Of a DNA stretch of 40,035 nucleotides, positions 15,768-24,174 are shown one piece after another. How positions within the stretch are numbered: position 1 is the first letter of the stretch; each line of letters opens with the position of its first letter. Origin of the DNA: an uncultured Desulfobacca sp. (GTDB lineage Bacteria > Desulfobacterota > Desulfobaccia > Desulfobaccales > Desulfobaccaceae); the NCBI GenBank assembly GCA_937958145.1, contig CALGOE010000179.1, positions 1-40,035 on the forward strand. The letters run 5' to 3'. Position numbers and translations under genes: made by a program. The notes below the pieces were generated by a model. That model ran no database searches and was not told the origin of the DNA. It worked only from the letters and a program-made list of their open reading frames with translations.

Positions 15768-16676
15768 ATGCGTCTCGGGGTGTTGATCAGGGCGGCCAGA
15801 CTGCCCTTTCTTACCGGTTCCCTGATGCCGGTGGCCCTGGCCGGGGCCCTGGCGGTCTATGAACAGACCTGGGAAGGGTTCTGGTATTTTTTCCTGACCG
15901 TTCTGGGTGTGGCCGGCCTGCACACCGGCGGCAATCTCATCAATGATTATTACGATTCCTTTGGCAGCGATCCCCTGAACCAATATGCCACGCCCTTCAG
16001 CGGCGGCAGCCGGGTCATCCAGAACGGTGAGATGAGCGCCGTCACGGTCCGCAACCTGGCCTATGCCTGCCTGGGACTGGGGGTTTTCTGCGGTCTGGTG
16101 CTGGTCTCTTCCGGCCGGCCCTGGGTAGCCCTCCTGGGGCTGTTCGGTCTGGCCGCCGCCTATCTCTATTCCGCCGCCCCGGTCCAGTTGATGAGCAAAG
16201 GTCTGGGCGAGATGACCATCTTCCTGGCCTTTGGCCCCATCCTGACTTTGGGGGCCTATTACGCCCTCACCGGCAGCGTGAGCGCCGCCGCCTTCTATCT
16301 CGGCCTGCCCCTGGCCTTCCTGATCACCGCCATCCTCTGGATCAATGAGTTCCCGGACCTGGAGGCGGACCGCGCCGCGGCCAAAGAACACCTGGTCGTC
16401 CGCCTGGGTCTGGACCGGGCCAGGCTGGTTTATGCCGGCCTCATGTTGGCGCCTTTTCTCTGTCTGCCCTTTCTCAGGCAGCTCTTCCATTTCCCCGGCC
16501 ATCTCTTCGCCGGTCTGGTGGCCCTCCCCTTGGCGGTGAACGCCATCCGGCAGATCCGGGGCACGGACCCCACGGACGAAGCCTTTGTGGCCATCCAGGC
16601 CCTCACCATTCAAACCCATTTTCTCCTGGGTCTGGCCTTAACCTTGGCCTTTTTGTACGCGGCCTGGCTGGGGTAG
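15768..16676 (+). CDS. menA: UbiA-family prenyltransferase, MenA-like
   Basis: 302 residues with about eight or nine membrane helices. The first diphosphate-binding motif is NLINDYYDSFGSD (Asn59, Asp60, Asp63, Asp68) and the second is NEFPDLEADRAAAK (Asp197, Asp201), the pattern of 1,4-dihydroxy-2-naphthoate polyprenyltransferase, which attaches the isoprenoid tail in menaquinone synthesis in the inner membrane. AAAYLYSAAPVQL is also typical. The ATG has AGGAGGGAGT directly upstream. Other UbiA enzymes share these motifs, so the exact acceptor is inferred. The next gene follows after 48 nt and may be cotranscribed. Confidence 0.85.
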   Translation: MRLGVLIRAARLPFLTGSLMPVALAGALAVYEQTWEGFWYFFLTVLGVAGLHTGGNLINDYYDSFGSDPLNQYATPFSGGSRVIQNGEMSAVTVRNLAYACLGLGVFCGLVLVSSGRPWVALLGLFGLAAAYLYSAAPVQLMSKGLGEMTIFLAFGPILTLGAYYALTGSVSAAAFYLGLPLAFLITAILWINEFPDLEADRAAAKEHLVVRLGLDRARLVYAGLMLAPFLCLPFLRQLFHFPGHLFAGLVALPLAVNAIRQIRGTDPTDEAFVAIQALTIQTHFLLGLALTLAFLYAAWLG

Positions 16677-16724
16677 GACAAAAAAACAGGGGAAAAAGAG
16701 AGGATAAGAGAAAAGAATATAGGT

Positions 16725-17783
16725 ATGTTCGATTCTTGGCTGTGGCTTCTCGCCGGCGCCGGCGTCATTTTCTGGCTGGCGTCTCTGGTGGCCGTGCGTT
16801 TTTGGACCCGTCGGCAGGTGCTGCGCTCTTTGGCCGCCGTGCCGGATCAAGAGGATGACCTCATCCTGCCGTTTCCAGATTTGCGTCCCGAGGACCGGCA
16901 GGCCCTGGAGTTGGTCCGGACCTACCGCCGCCGCTTCTTGTTGCAGGTGTGGCCTGAGACGACGTTTACCCTCCGGTCCCTGCTGAACCTGTCCATGGAT
17001 CTGGTGCAGCAGATCGCGGCCGTCTACCATCCGGGGGAGGAACGGCCGGAATTGCACGCCTCCCTGGCTGGGTTGATCAACCTGCACACCCGGATCAGTG
17101 TCCGCCTCCAGGAACTGCTGACCACCCTCCCGCTGCGGGTCTTGAAGGATTTAAAACTCCAAACGATTCTTTACTGCCATGACCTTTATCAACTCTGTGT
17201 CTCCCATCCGGCCTATCGCTTCCTGCGGCGGCACCGTCTGGACAAGGTCGTGCAATGGGCCTGGATGCTGAAAAATATCGCCAGCCCCTGGTACTGGGGG
17301 CGACGCGCCGCCTTTTCCGGCGGGAAGGAAATTCTGGCCCGCTTTTTTCTGGCGCGGTACACCGCCATCGTGGGCCTTGAGGCCATCCGCCTGTACAGCG
17401 GTCGGGCTCCGGGCAACGAATTGGGCCGCACCTATGACCTCGCCTGGCAGGAGATCCGCCACCTGGCGGCTGACGACCCCAGCCTGGAGGCCGCGGCCTT
17501 GAAATTTTTCCTGCGCCTGGTGCTGCGCAGCCGGGAATTGCCCGAGACCACCAAACTCAGCCTTCTCAAGCGCTTGACCGAAAAGGTAGCGGAGCCTGCC
17601 GTGGTGCCGGGGGCGGTGTCGGCCTCCGAACGGCGGCAGGTGGAGCGCTGGCTGCGCCAATTTATCCACAGCGCCTTTCCCGCGTCGGCGCGGGCTGCTC
17701 GGCTTGCCGACATGCAGCGCCGCCTGGCCGAGATTCCCGCAGAGGTGCAAACCGTCCCGGCCCAAAGGTCACAGCGGCGGTAG
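16725..17783 (+). CDS. Uncharacterised membrane-anchored protein
   Basis: 352 residues. One membrane helix at about residues 4-27 is followed by a long helical, Arg- and Leu-rich cytoplasmic region with no cysteine cluster or nucleotide motif. Recognisable local features are PFPDLRPEDRQALELVRTY, which is a helical opening, and a middle segment LDKVVQWAWMLKNIASPWYWGRRAAF that may touch the membrane (only its WMLKNIASPWYWGRR core is distinctive). I do not recognise the family. It follows the prenyltransferase closely and its 3-prime end overlaps the oppositely oriented kinase-like gene by 15 nt. Confidence 0.75.
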   Translation: MFDSWLWLLAGAGVIFWLASLVAVRFWTRRQVLRSLAAVPDQEDDLILPFPDLRPEDRQALELVRTYRRRFLLQVWPETTFTLRSLLNLSMDLVQQIAAVYHPGEERPELHASLAGLINLHTRISVRLQELLTTLPLRVLKDLKLQTILYCHDLYQLCVSHPAYRFLRRHRLDKVVQWAWMLKNIASPWYWGRRAAFSGGKEILARFFLARYTAIVGLEAIRLYSGRAPGNELGRTYDLAWQEIRHLAADDPSLEAAALKFFLRLVLRSRELPETTKLSLLKRLTEKVAEPAVVPGAVSASERRQVERWLRQFIHSAFPASARAARLADMQRRLAEIPAEVQTVPAQRSQRR

Positions 17784-18839
17784 CTCCTGGCCCGAGGGGG
17801 TCAGACGCAGTTTCCCCAGCCGGAGGAACCGGACTGCAGGCAGTTTTTGGTCCGGTAGGGGCGTCAGCAGGGTGAGCTCTTCCTGGTGCCAAGCCATGTC
17901 GAGGAGGATTCCCAGGGAAAGGGTGAGCATATCCTTGTCCAGAAGCCCCACCAGCCGAAATTCCAAGTTGGGCCAGGCTGTCCAGACCAGTCGTTCGGGA
18001 GACAACCGCGCCGCCAAAAGGCTCTGGGCTGCCTCCGGCAGAGGCGCTGCCGTCACCAGATACACGAAGCCACCGCTGCGCTCGGCCCGCCATATTACGG
18101 TCTCTGCCAGCTCCTGCAACTCCTGCTTTTCCGCCGTTGTTATCTCCAGACCTTGGGCCCAAGGAAAATCCAGCCAGCAACGGCCCGCCAGGGGGAACCG
18201 TTGTGGTCTGGCCTTGGCAAAAAAGGCGGCAAAACGCTCCTCTCGGTAGCGCCGGCGTTCCTCCCAGGACTTCAACCGGGCCTGATGCGAGACCGGCAAA
18301 AGACGGGTCTCTTGACAGAGGAGGGTCAAGGGCGGCAGGAGCGAGGCTGTCTCGTTGCCGCGGACGAGCACCAGGCCAAGACGGGGTCTGAGGACCTCAG
18401 CCTTGGCCGTTTTCAGACGCACCGCGGCCGGCCCACTGATGAAACCGCTGGTGTTGACCAGGATCAGCCGGCAGCGGCGGCGGGCCGCGGCCACCAGACC
18501 CCGCAGCCCCACCACGGTTTCCAACATCCGGCCTGAGGGGGAAGTTTGACCGATGAAATAGAGTCTATCGGGCTGCAGGCCAAAATCATCAGGAGGATGC
18601 GGCGGATAAAAATTCAAGCCGATGGTCGTGGGTGGTCCCAGGTGGGATTGCCCCAGGTCCGCATCGATAAAAGCCACAGATCGGCCCTGGTCCCGGGCTG
18701 ACTGCAGGAGATGGCGGCACAGAGTGCTTTTGCCGCTGTCCGGGCCGCCCACCACCAGGACCACCCCCTGCACCGCCAGAGCTGCGGCCGCGGCGTCCTG
18801 CCAGACGGCCGGCACATCGAGAGCAAACGGAGCGTTCAT
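17769..18839 (-). CDS. Clp1/Grc3-like P-loop kinase
   Basis: 356 residues. Walker A reads GGPDSGKST (31-39), followed by SVAFIDADLGQSHLGPPTTIGL (only its DADLGQS and GPPTTIGL parts are diagnostic), which is the signature of the Clp1/Grc3 polynucleotide 5-prime-hydroxyl kinase family. VNTSGFISGPAAVRLK corresponds to the family's later conserved strand. These enzymes phosphorylate RNA 5-prime ends in eukaryotes and archaea; bacterial members are little studied. After about residue 200 the sequence is divergent, with a GGFVYLVTAAPLPEAA segment. No signal or membrane segment. Convergent with the unknown gene at 16725. The family call is good; the substrate in bacteria is unknown. Confidence 0.75.
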   Translation of the reverse strand: MNAPFALDVPAVWQDAAAAALAVQGVVLVVGGPDSGKSTLCRHLLQSARDQGRSVAFIDADLGQSHLGPPTTIGLNFYPPHPPDDFGLQPDRLYFIGQTSPSGRMLETVVGLRGLVAAARRRCRLILVNTSGFISGPAAVRLKTAKAEVLRPRLGLVLVRGNETASLLPPLTLLCQETRLLPVSHQARLKSWEERRRYREERFAAFFAKARPQRFPLAGRCWLDFPWAQGLEITTAEKQELQELAETVIWRAERSGGFVYLVTAAPLPEAAQSLLAARLSPERLVWTAWPNLEFRLVGLLDKDMLTLSLGILLDMAWHQEELTLLTPLPDQKLPAVRFLRLGKLRLTPSGQELPPL

Positions 18840-18969
18840 ATAGGGCGCCGCCGGTCGGCCCGGGGGCCAAAGCCCGGAACGCCCCCACCAGGGCAGGTAA
18901 TGGCTGCCTGATTATTCTTGAGCGGCAAGCACAAGAGTGGCGGCTCGAGGCCTGGGGCTCGTGCTCTCA

Positions 18970-19614
18970 TTATTCTATCCAGGTCAGGCAAGCCGCCAGA
19001 TCCTGGCGGCCGGCCCGGAAGGCCGTAATGGGGTGGGTGGCATCAGGTTTGCCCACGGCAATGGTCATGACCGGATGAATGCTTTCGGGCAGCTGCAGTT
19101 CCTGGCGGATCTGATTGACATACCGCAGGGCAATGCCGATGACACAGGTGCCCAGACCCAAGGAGTGGGCCATGAGCAGCAGGTTCTGCACTGCTGCGCC
19201 CAGGTCAAAAAGTCGGTCCAGGGACAGACGCTGATCCAAGGCCACCAGGATCACGGCGGGGGCGCCATAGAAAGCCAGACTGCCGCGCTGCAGCTCCACC
19301 GGCCTGTCGCCCTGCGGCCAGGACTGCAAGGCTGCGAGAAATTGATTGATTCTGGATTGAAAAGGCTCCGGCAGTTCCATGGCCGGGGGCACCACCCCCT
19401 GGGCTAGCTCCTGATCATAAAGACTCAACAGCTTTTGGACTAAACGCTCCCGGGCCCTGCCGGTGACGACGACGAAATGCCACGGCTGCATGTTCCGGGC
19501 TGAGGGCGCCTGGACCGCCGCGTCCACTAACTGCAGCAGGGTTTTTTTCGCCACCGCTTCCGGGGTGAAAGCCCGGATGCTGCGCCGTTGATAGATTGCT
19601 TCCCGTACCTCCAT
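18970..19614 (-). CDS. Nitroreductase-family flavoprotein
   Basis: 214 residues from the ATG at 19614, which has AAGGAGG 6 nt upstream. The start MEVREAIYQRRSIRAF carries the Arg-Arg-Ser FMN-binding triplet, APSARNMQPWHFVVVT the second FMN contact, and GAAVQNLLLMAHSLGLGTC the dimer and FMN helix, ending with VGKPDATHP. Members reduce nitro groups, quinones or enones using NAD(P)H, or perform dehydrogenations; the substrate is not evident. It is monocistronic. On the minus strand a perfect TATAAT lies at 19685-19690, but no good -35 is found 16-18 nt away. Confidence 0.88.
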   Translation of the reverse strand: MEVREAIYQRRSIRAFTPEAVAKKTLLQLVDAAVQAPSARNMQPWHFVVVTGRARERLVQKLLSLYDQELAQGVVPPAMELPEPFQSRINQFLAALQSWPQGDRPVELQRGSLAFYGAPAVILVALDQRLSLDRLFDLGAAVQNLLLMAHSLGLGTCVIGIALRYVNQIRQELQLPESIHPVMTIAVGKPDATHPITAFRAGRQDLAACLTWIE

Positions 19615-19823
19615 GCTCAGCCTCCTTTTCGGCCACATTCACCTGCAGCGAGGAAGAAGGAAATAACCTAATGTTTACGGCTCTATTATACCACGACCCA
19701 GCCCCGGCGGCACGCTCCTGCGGGGCTTTCATCAGCCTTTGCGGTTTTTGCCCCCACTTTCTTCATGACCCCTCAGTAAGCTTGGGATACCTGGAGACGG
19801 AATCCTGATCCTGGGAAAATCTA

Positions 19824-19852
19824 TTGACACGCCAAGCCAATCGTGGCATAAA
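19824..19852 (+). promoter_or_regulatory. Promoter for the DUF3568 lipoprotein gene
   Basis: A perfect -35 TTGACA at 19824-19829 is followed after 17 nt by CATAAA at 19847-19852 (4 of 6). It is 35 nt upstream of the ATG at 19888. Confidence 0.5.
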
Positions 19853-19887
19853 CGGGCAATCAGGCTTGTTATCGCAAGGAGGCAGGG

Positions 19888-20295
19888 ATGATCAGGAGAC
19901 TATATCGGGCTCTGGCCAGCCTGTTGGTCGGGTTGACCCTCGTCGGCGGCTGTGTCGAGACCGCTTTGGTGGGCGTCGGCGCCACCGGTGCCCTGGCCGG
20001 CTATAAATGGATGGAGGGAACCCTGACCCGGGACTATCCGCGCTCCCTGGCGGAGATGGATCAGGCGGTTCAGAACACCTGTAAACACTTCCGCATCAAG
20101 ATTTCCGAACGTCGGGTTACCCCCACCAAGGCGACCATCGCCGGTGTTGATGCCAACGGTGAGGATGTCAAGATCAATATGGACGCCCAACCCAATAACA
20201 TTACGTCGGTGGGGGTGCGGATGGGTGGCTTTATGGGCAATCGGGAGGCCTCCCAGATGTTCCACAACCAGTTGGCCAAAGAACTGGGGTTATAG
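19888..20295 (+). CDS. DUF3568-family lipoprotein
   Basis: 135 residues. A basic N-terminus and hydrophobic core end in LVGGC, so Cys22 is the likely lipid attachment site. The mature part, with a TALVGVGATGALAGYKWMEG glycine-rich opening, DYPRSLAEMDQAVQNTC and DANGEDVKINM, fits the small DUF3568 family of proteobacterial envelope proteins of unknown function. A good ribosome binding site (AAGGAGGCAGGG) precedes the ATG. It leads a run of plus-strand genes that includes lpxB. Confidence 0.8.
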   Translation: MIRRLYRALASLLVGLTLVGGCVETALVGVGATGALAGYKWMEGTLTRDYPRSLAEMDQAVQNTCKHFRIKISERRVTPTKATIAGVDANGEDVKINMDAQPNNITSVGVRMGGFMGNREASQMFHNQLAKELGL

Positions 20296-20328
20296 CCGAC
20301 CGGGGTGATTCCGCCGAGGTGAGCAGCC

Positions 20329-21273
20329 ATGGAGAAAATTAAAGCCGGCGTCATCGGTGTCGGCTATTTGGGGCGTTTTCACGCCCAAAAATATGCTGCC
20401 CTGGCCAACGCTGAGCTGATGGGCGTGGTTGATATTGATCCGGACAAGGCCAGCCGCGTTGCCCAGGAGTGTCAGACCCGGGCCTATACCGATTACCGGG
20501 AGCTTTTGCCCCAGGTCCAGGCGGTGAGCGTGGCGGTGCCCACTACCGGGCATTATGCCGTGGTTCAGGACTGTCTCCGCCATGGCATTGACGTCCTGGC
20601 CGAAAAACCTTTGGCCACCAGCGTGGCCGAGGCCGAGGAACTGGTAACCCTGGCCCGCCGACAGGGGCGCATCCTTCAGGTGGGCCACCTGGAACGCTTC
20701 AACCCGGCCATGGAAGAGCTGATCCGCCGGGTTCATGACCCCCGATTCATCGAAATCCACCGGCTGTCCTTTTTCAAGGAGCGGGGTACCGATGTGGACG
20801 TGGTCCGCGATCTCATGATCCACGATCTGGACCTGGTCCTGGCCCTGGTTCCCGGGCAGGTTACGGAGATCCGGGCCGCGGGGGTGTCGGTGCTCACCGA
20901 TTCCATTGATCTGGCCAATGCCCGTCTGGAATTTGACACCGGCTGCATCGCCAACCTGACGGCCAGCCGCATCTCCATCAAGAGCATGCGCAAATTCCGG
21001 CTCTTCCAGCCCCATACCTATCTTTCCGTAGATTTCGAGGCCCGGGAACTTATGGTGGTTGAGCACACCGGCCAGCCCGGCGGCATCCTGCCGGGGATCC
21101 ATCTGGATACCATCAAATTCCCCCCGGCCGATCCCCTCATGAAGGAGATTGCGGCGTTCCTCGAGGCCGTGGCCACACGGCAGGAACCGGTGGTCAGCGG
21201 CGAGGCCGGCAAGGAGGCTTTGGCTTTGGCCCTGGATATTAACGCCGCCATGCGTTTGGCCAGACAGAAATGA
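20329..21273 (+). CDS. Gfo/Idh/MocA-family oxidoreductase
   Basis: 314 residues. An N-terminal Rossmann fold (GVIGVGYLGRFHAQKYA) is followed by VSVAVPTTGHY, the EKPLA motif with the catalytic lysine, and the dimerisation domain beginning VGHLERFNPAMEEL. The last codons overlap the lpxB start (ATGA). Family members oxidise or reduce sugars or nucleotide sugars with NAD(P). Coupling to lpxB suggests a role in lipid A sugar metabolism, possibly like GnnA, which oxidises UDP-GlcNAc at C3, but the GnnB transaminase is not present here. The family is firm and the substrate inferred. Confidence 0.88.
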   Translation: MEKIKAGVIGVGYLGRFHAQKYAALANAELMGVVDIDPDKASRVAQECQTRAYTDYRELLPQVQAVSVAVPTTGHYAVVQDCLRHGIDVLAEKPLATSVAEAEELVTLARRQGRILQVGHLERFNPAMEELIRRVHDPRFIEIHRLSFFKERGTDVDVVRDLMIHDLDLVLALVPGQVTEIRAAGVSVLTDSIDLANARLEFDTGCIANLTASRISIKSMRKFRLFQPHTYLSVDFEARELMVVEHTGQPGGILPGIHLDTIKFPPADPLMKEIAAFLEAVATRQEPVVSGEAGKEALALALDINAAMRLARQK

Positions 21274-22415
21274 GGCCGGTCAAAATCCTGCTGGTGGCTG
21301 GCGAGGCCTCGGGCGACAAGCACGCCGCCCGCCTTATCCAGGCCTTGCGGGAGCTGGTGCCCCAGGTGGACCTCTATGGCATCGGCGGCGCGGCCCTGGC
21401 TGCCCAAGGGATGCGTCTGGCCTGCCGGGCCGAAGACCTGGCGGTCATCGGCCTCACCGAGGTGATTCACAAAATCCCGGTTCTCTGGCGGGCCCTGCGC
21501 CGGCTCTGGCAGTACCTGCAGACCGAACGCCCCGATCTGGTCATCCTGGTGGATTTTCCGGATTTTAATTTTTTGGTCATGCGGCTGGCCCACCGGTGCC
21601 GGGTGCCGGTCATGTATTACATCAGCCCCCAGGTCTGGGCCTGGCGCCGGGGCCGGGTTAAAACCATCGCCCGTCTGGTAGACCGCATGGTGGTCATCTT
21701 TCCTTTTGAGGAAGAATTTTACCGCCGCCACGGCGTCTGTGTTACGTATGTGGGCCATCCCCTCCTGGAGACTCTGCCCGCCCTGCCGCCCCGGCCGGAG
21801 CTGCGTGCCAGTTTCGGTCTCCAGGACCGGGATCTGGCCATCGCCCTCTTGCCTGGCAGCCGCACCGGAGAAATCCGTCAACTTCTGCCGGTTATGCTGG
21901 CCAGCGCCGGGCAGCTCCAGGAACTGCTGCCTCGTTGTCGCTTTCTCCTGCCGTTGGCACCCACGGTCGCGCCGGAGTTCGTCACGCCCTTCCTGGCCCC
22001 AAGCCCGGCGCCCGTGAGTCTGGTGCAGCATCAGACCTACGAAGTCCTGGCGGCTGCTGACCTGGCTCTGGTGGCTTCAGGGACCGCCACTCTGGAGACC
22101 GCTCTCATGGGCACCCCCATGGTCATCCTCTACCGCCTGTCGCCTCTGACCTACCACGTCGGCCGCCTCCTCATCCGGGTGCCCCACATCGGTATGGCCA
22201 ACCTCCTGGCCGAAGCCGCCCTCTTTCCGGAACTGATCCAGGATGAGGCTACCCCGGCCCGTTTAACTGCCGCGGTCCTGGACCTGATCACCGACACCGA
22301 CCACCTGGCCCGTATACAAGCCGGTCTGAAAAGGATCAGGCAACGCCTGGGCGGGCCCGGCGCCTCAAACCGCGCCGCGGCGGTGGCCCGGGAAGTCCTG
22401 GATCAGAAAAGATAA
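21270..22415 (+). CDS. lpxB: Lipid-A-disaccharide synthase
   Basis: 381 residues, the usual length. LpxB joins UDP-2,3-diacylglucosamine and lipid X into the tetraacyl disaccharide of lipid A at the inner membrane. Seen: ILLVAGEASGDKHAARLI near the start, LYGIGGAALAAQGM, VILVDFPDFNFLVM, YYISPQVWAWRRGRV, ALLPGSRTGEI with the donor-binding arginine, ALVASGTATLETALMGTPMV and the IGMANLLAEAALFPELIQDE segment (shown by its key words IGMANLL and PELIQ). It starts on the ATGA overlap with the Gfo/Idh/MocA gene. The other early lipid A genes are not in the window. Confidence 0.95.
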   Translation: MRPVKILLVAGEASGDKHAARLIQALRELVPQVDLYGIGGAALAAQGMRLACRAEDLAVIGLTEVIHKIPVLWRALRRLWQYLQTERPDLVILVDFPDFNFLVMRLAHRCRVPVMYYISPQVWAWRRGRVKTIARLVDRMVVIFPFEEEFYRRHGVCVTYVGHPLLETLPALPPRPELRASFGLQDRDLAIALLPGSRTGEIRQLLPVMLASAGQLQELLPRCRFLLPLAPTVAPEFVTPFLAPSPAPVSLVQHQTYEVLAAADLALVASGTATLETALMGTPMVILYRLSPLTYHVGRLLIRVPHIGMANLLAEAALFPELIQDEATPARLTAAVLDLITDTDHLARIQAGLKRIRQRLGGPGASNRAAAVAREVLDQKR

Positions 22416-22580
22416 CAGCGGTTGCCAGCCACTTTTTTACCCAAACGCCGGCTTTTTGTTGTACACTGCCAAAGGAACGATTCTTTTACAGTCACTGCGG
22501 GGGGCCGAACCTGGTTCTCCCCGAGCCTCGGTTGATACCTGGCAGCGAACCGCAGATCATAACGATATCGGAGGAAGCCG
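22416..22580 (+). other. Leader region before the aldolase gene, possible hairpin
   Basis: CTGCGG at 22495-22500 can pair with CCGCAG at 22550-22555, enclosing GGGG (22501-22504) that can pair with CCCC (22519-22522) and the short palindrome GAACCTGGTTC. This may be a structured leader; it matches no riboswitch I know, and short GC-rich stems arise easily by chance. Confidence 0.25.
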
Positions 22581-23633
22581 ATGCTGGAGAAAATAATCAG
22601 TTTATTAGGACCGGACGGGGAAGCGCTGTTGCGCTACCAGTGCCGGGGGTTTGCCAAAGAAACTCTGCATCTGCCGGGGCCTGATTTCTTGGACCGGGTT
22701 TTCTTATTAAGCGACCGGCCCATTCCGGTGCTGCGGTCATTGGCGGCCCTATTCAATCACGGTCGTCTGGCCGGCACCGGCTACCTTTCCATCCTGCCGG
22801 TGGATCAGGGCGTTGAACACTCCGCCGGGGCCTCTTTTGCCCCCAACCCCATTTACTTCGACCCGGAAAACATTGTCAAGCTGGCCATTGAGGGCGGCTG
22901 CAGCGCCGTGGCCTCCACGTTGGGGGTGTTGGCCAGCGTTGCAAGGCGCTATGCCCACAAGATCCCCTTTGTCCTTAAAATTAACCACAATGAGCTGTTG
23001 AGCTACCCCAGCCAACACGATCAGACGCTCTTTGCCCGGGTGGAGCAAGCCTTTGAAATGGGGGCGGTGGCCGTCGGTGCCACCATTTATTTCGGCGCCC
23101 CCGAATGCCGGCGCCAGATTCAGGAGATCAGCGAGGCCTTTCAGCAGGCCCACGAATTGGGTCTGGCCACCATCCTCTGGTGTTATACCCGCAACCCGGC
23201 CTTCAAGACCGCGGAGAAAGACTACCATGTGGCCGCCGACCTCACCGGCCAGGCGAACCACCTGGGGGTCACCATCAAGGCCGACCTCATTAAACAAAAG
23301 ATGCCGGAAAACAACGGCGGCTTTACGGCCCTGAAGTTCGGCAAGACCCATCCCCGGGTCTACTCGGATCTGGCCCCGGACCACCCCATCGAATGGTGCC
23401 GCTATCAGGTGGCCAACTGCTATATGGGGCGCATCGGCCTCATCAATTCCGGCGGCGCCAGCGGTGACAATGACCTGGCCGAAGCCGTGCGCACGGCGGT
23501 CATCAACAAGCGGGCCGGGGGCACCGGCCTCATTTTGGGGCGGAAGGCCTTTCAGCGGCCTCTGGCCGAGGGGATTGCCCTGCTGCATGCTGTCCAGGAC
23601 GTGTATCTGTGCCCGGAGGTAACGGTGGCTTAA
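22581..23633 (+). CDS. fbaB: Class I fructose-bisphosphate aldolase, DhnA/FbaB type
   Basis: 350 residues. Belongs to the archaeal-type class I aldolases (DhnA/FbaB), which cleave or form fructose 1,6-bisphosphate through a Schiff base without metal. Seen: LSILPVDQGVEHSAG, EGGCSAVASTLGVL, VLKINHNELL, the Schiff-base lysine in VTIKADLIKQKMP (Lys233), and C-terminal phosphate-binding SGGASGDND and GTGLILGRKAFQ. It has a GGAGG ribosome binding site. It is monocistronic and faces the cytidine deaminase. Role in glycolysis or gluconeogenesis follows from the family. Confidence 0.92.
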   Translation: MLEKIISLLGPDGEALLRYQCRGFAKETLHLPGPDFLDRVFLLSDRPIPVLRSLAALFNHGRLAGTGYLSILPVDQGVEHSAGASFAPNPIYFDPENIVKLAIEGGCSAVASTLGVLASVARRYAHKIPFVLKINHNELLSYPSQHDQTLFARVEQAFEMGAVAVGATIYFGAPECRRQIQEISEAFQQAHELGLATILWCYTRNPAFKTAEKDYHVAADLTGQANHLGVTIKADLIKQKMPENNGGFTALKFGKTHPRVYSDLAPDHPIEWCRYQVANCYMGRIGLINSGGASGDNDLAEAVRTAVINKRAGGTGLILGRKAFQRPLAEGIALLHAVQDVYLCPEVTVA

Positions 23634-23724
23634 GAAAGAAACGGTGCGGGCTACAAGGATGGCCGTGAGCCGAGATGAGAGGGGGTTTGAGGGTCAGCTG
23701 CGGGGAGTTCCTCCCATGGCCGCC

Positions 23725-24165
23725 TCAGCCCCCATCTTTTTTCCCTTCTTCCCACTTTTTACCCTGGGGCCAGGTAAAGGCCAGGGGCAGGAGCTGGTCA
23801 AAGGGAACGACCTGAAATTGGCCCTGCAGGTTGGCCAGAACCACCTGACAATCCGGCTCCGCAAATTCCTGCAAGACCTGGCGGCAGAGGCCGCAGGGCG
23901 CCACCGGCGTCGGGGTGTCGGCCAAGACGGCCAGGGCGACGAGCCGACGCTGGCCGGCCGCCACCGCCTGCCAGATCGCCACCCGCTCGGCACAGACCGT
24001 TGCGCCCAGGGAGGCATTTTCAATATTGGCGCCGCCAAAAATCCGGCCGTCCGCCGTCAAGACCGCCGCCCCGACCCGGAAGCCGGAATAGGGCGCATAC
24101 GCATACTCCCGGGCCGTTCGGGCCCGTTCCAGTAATAATTCCCGCCTGGCTGTATCGAGTTTCAT
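23725..24165 (-). CDS. cdd: Cytidine deaminase
   Basis: 146 residues, the length of the small tetrameric CDA class. It hydrolyses cytidine and deoxycytidine to uridines. The zinc site is complete: ASLGATVCAERVA with Cys58 and catalytic Glu60, and APCGLCRQ with Cys91 and Cys94. YAPYSGFRVGAAVL and GANIENAS are the nucleoside-binding motifs. The C-terminal tail (WPQGKKWEEGKKDGG) is charged and longer than usual. It lies 9 nt downstream of the permease start region, on the same strand but ahead of it in transcription order. Confidence 0.94.
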   Translation of the reverse strand: MKLDTARRELLLERARTAREYAYAPYSGFRVGAAVLTADGRIFGGANIENASLGATVCAERVAIWQAVAAGQRRLVALAVLADTPTPVAPCGLCRQVLQEFAEPDCQVVLANLQGQFQVVPFDQLLPLAFTWPQGKKWEEGKKDGG

Positions 24166-24174
24166 AACGCCCTC

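Noticed and set aside
15699..16619. A 306-codon minus-strand frame opposite the prenyltransferase
   Set aside because: Gln- and Gly-rich shadow without any fold signature; the plus strand encodes a clear UbiA-family protein.
19685..19690. Perfect TATAAT as the nitroreductase promoter
   Set aside because: No -35-like hexamer occurs at the right distance on the minus strand, so I did not list it as a promoter.
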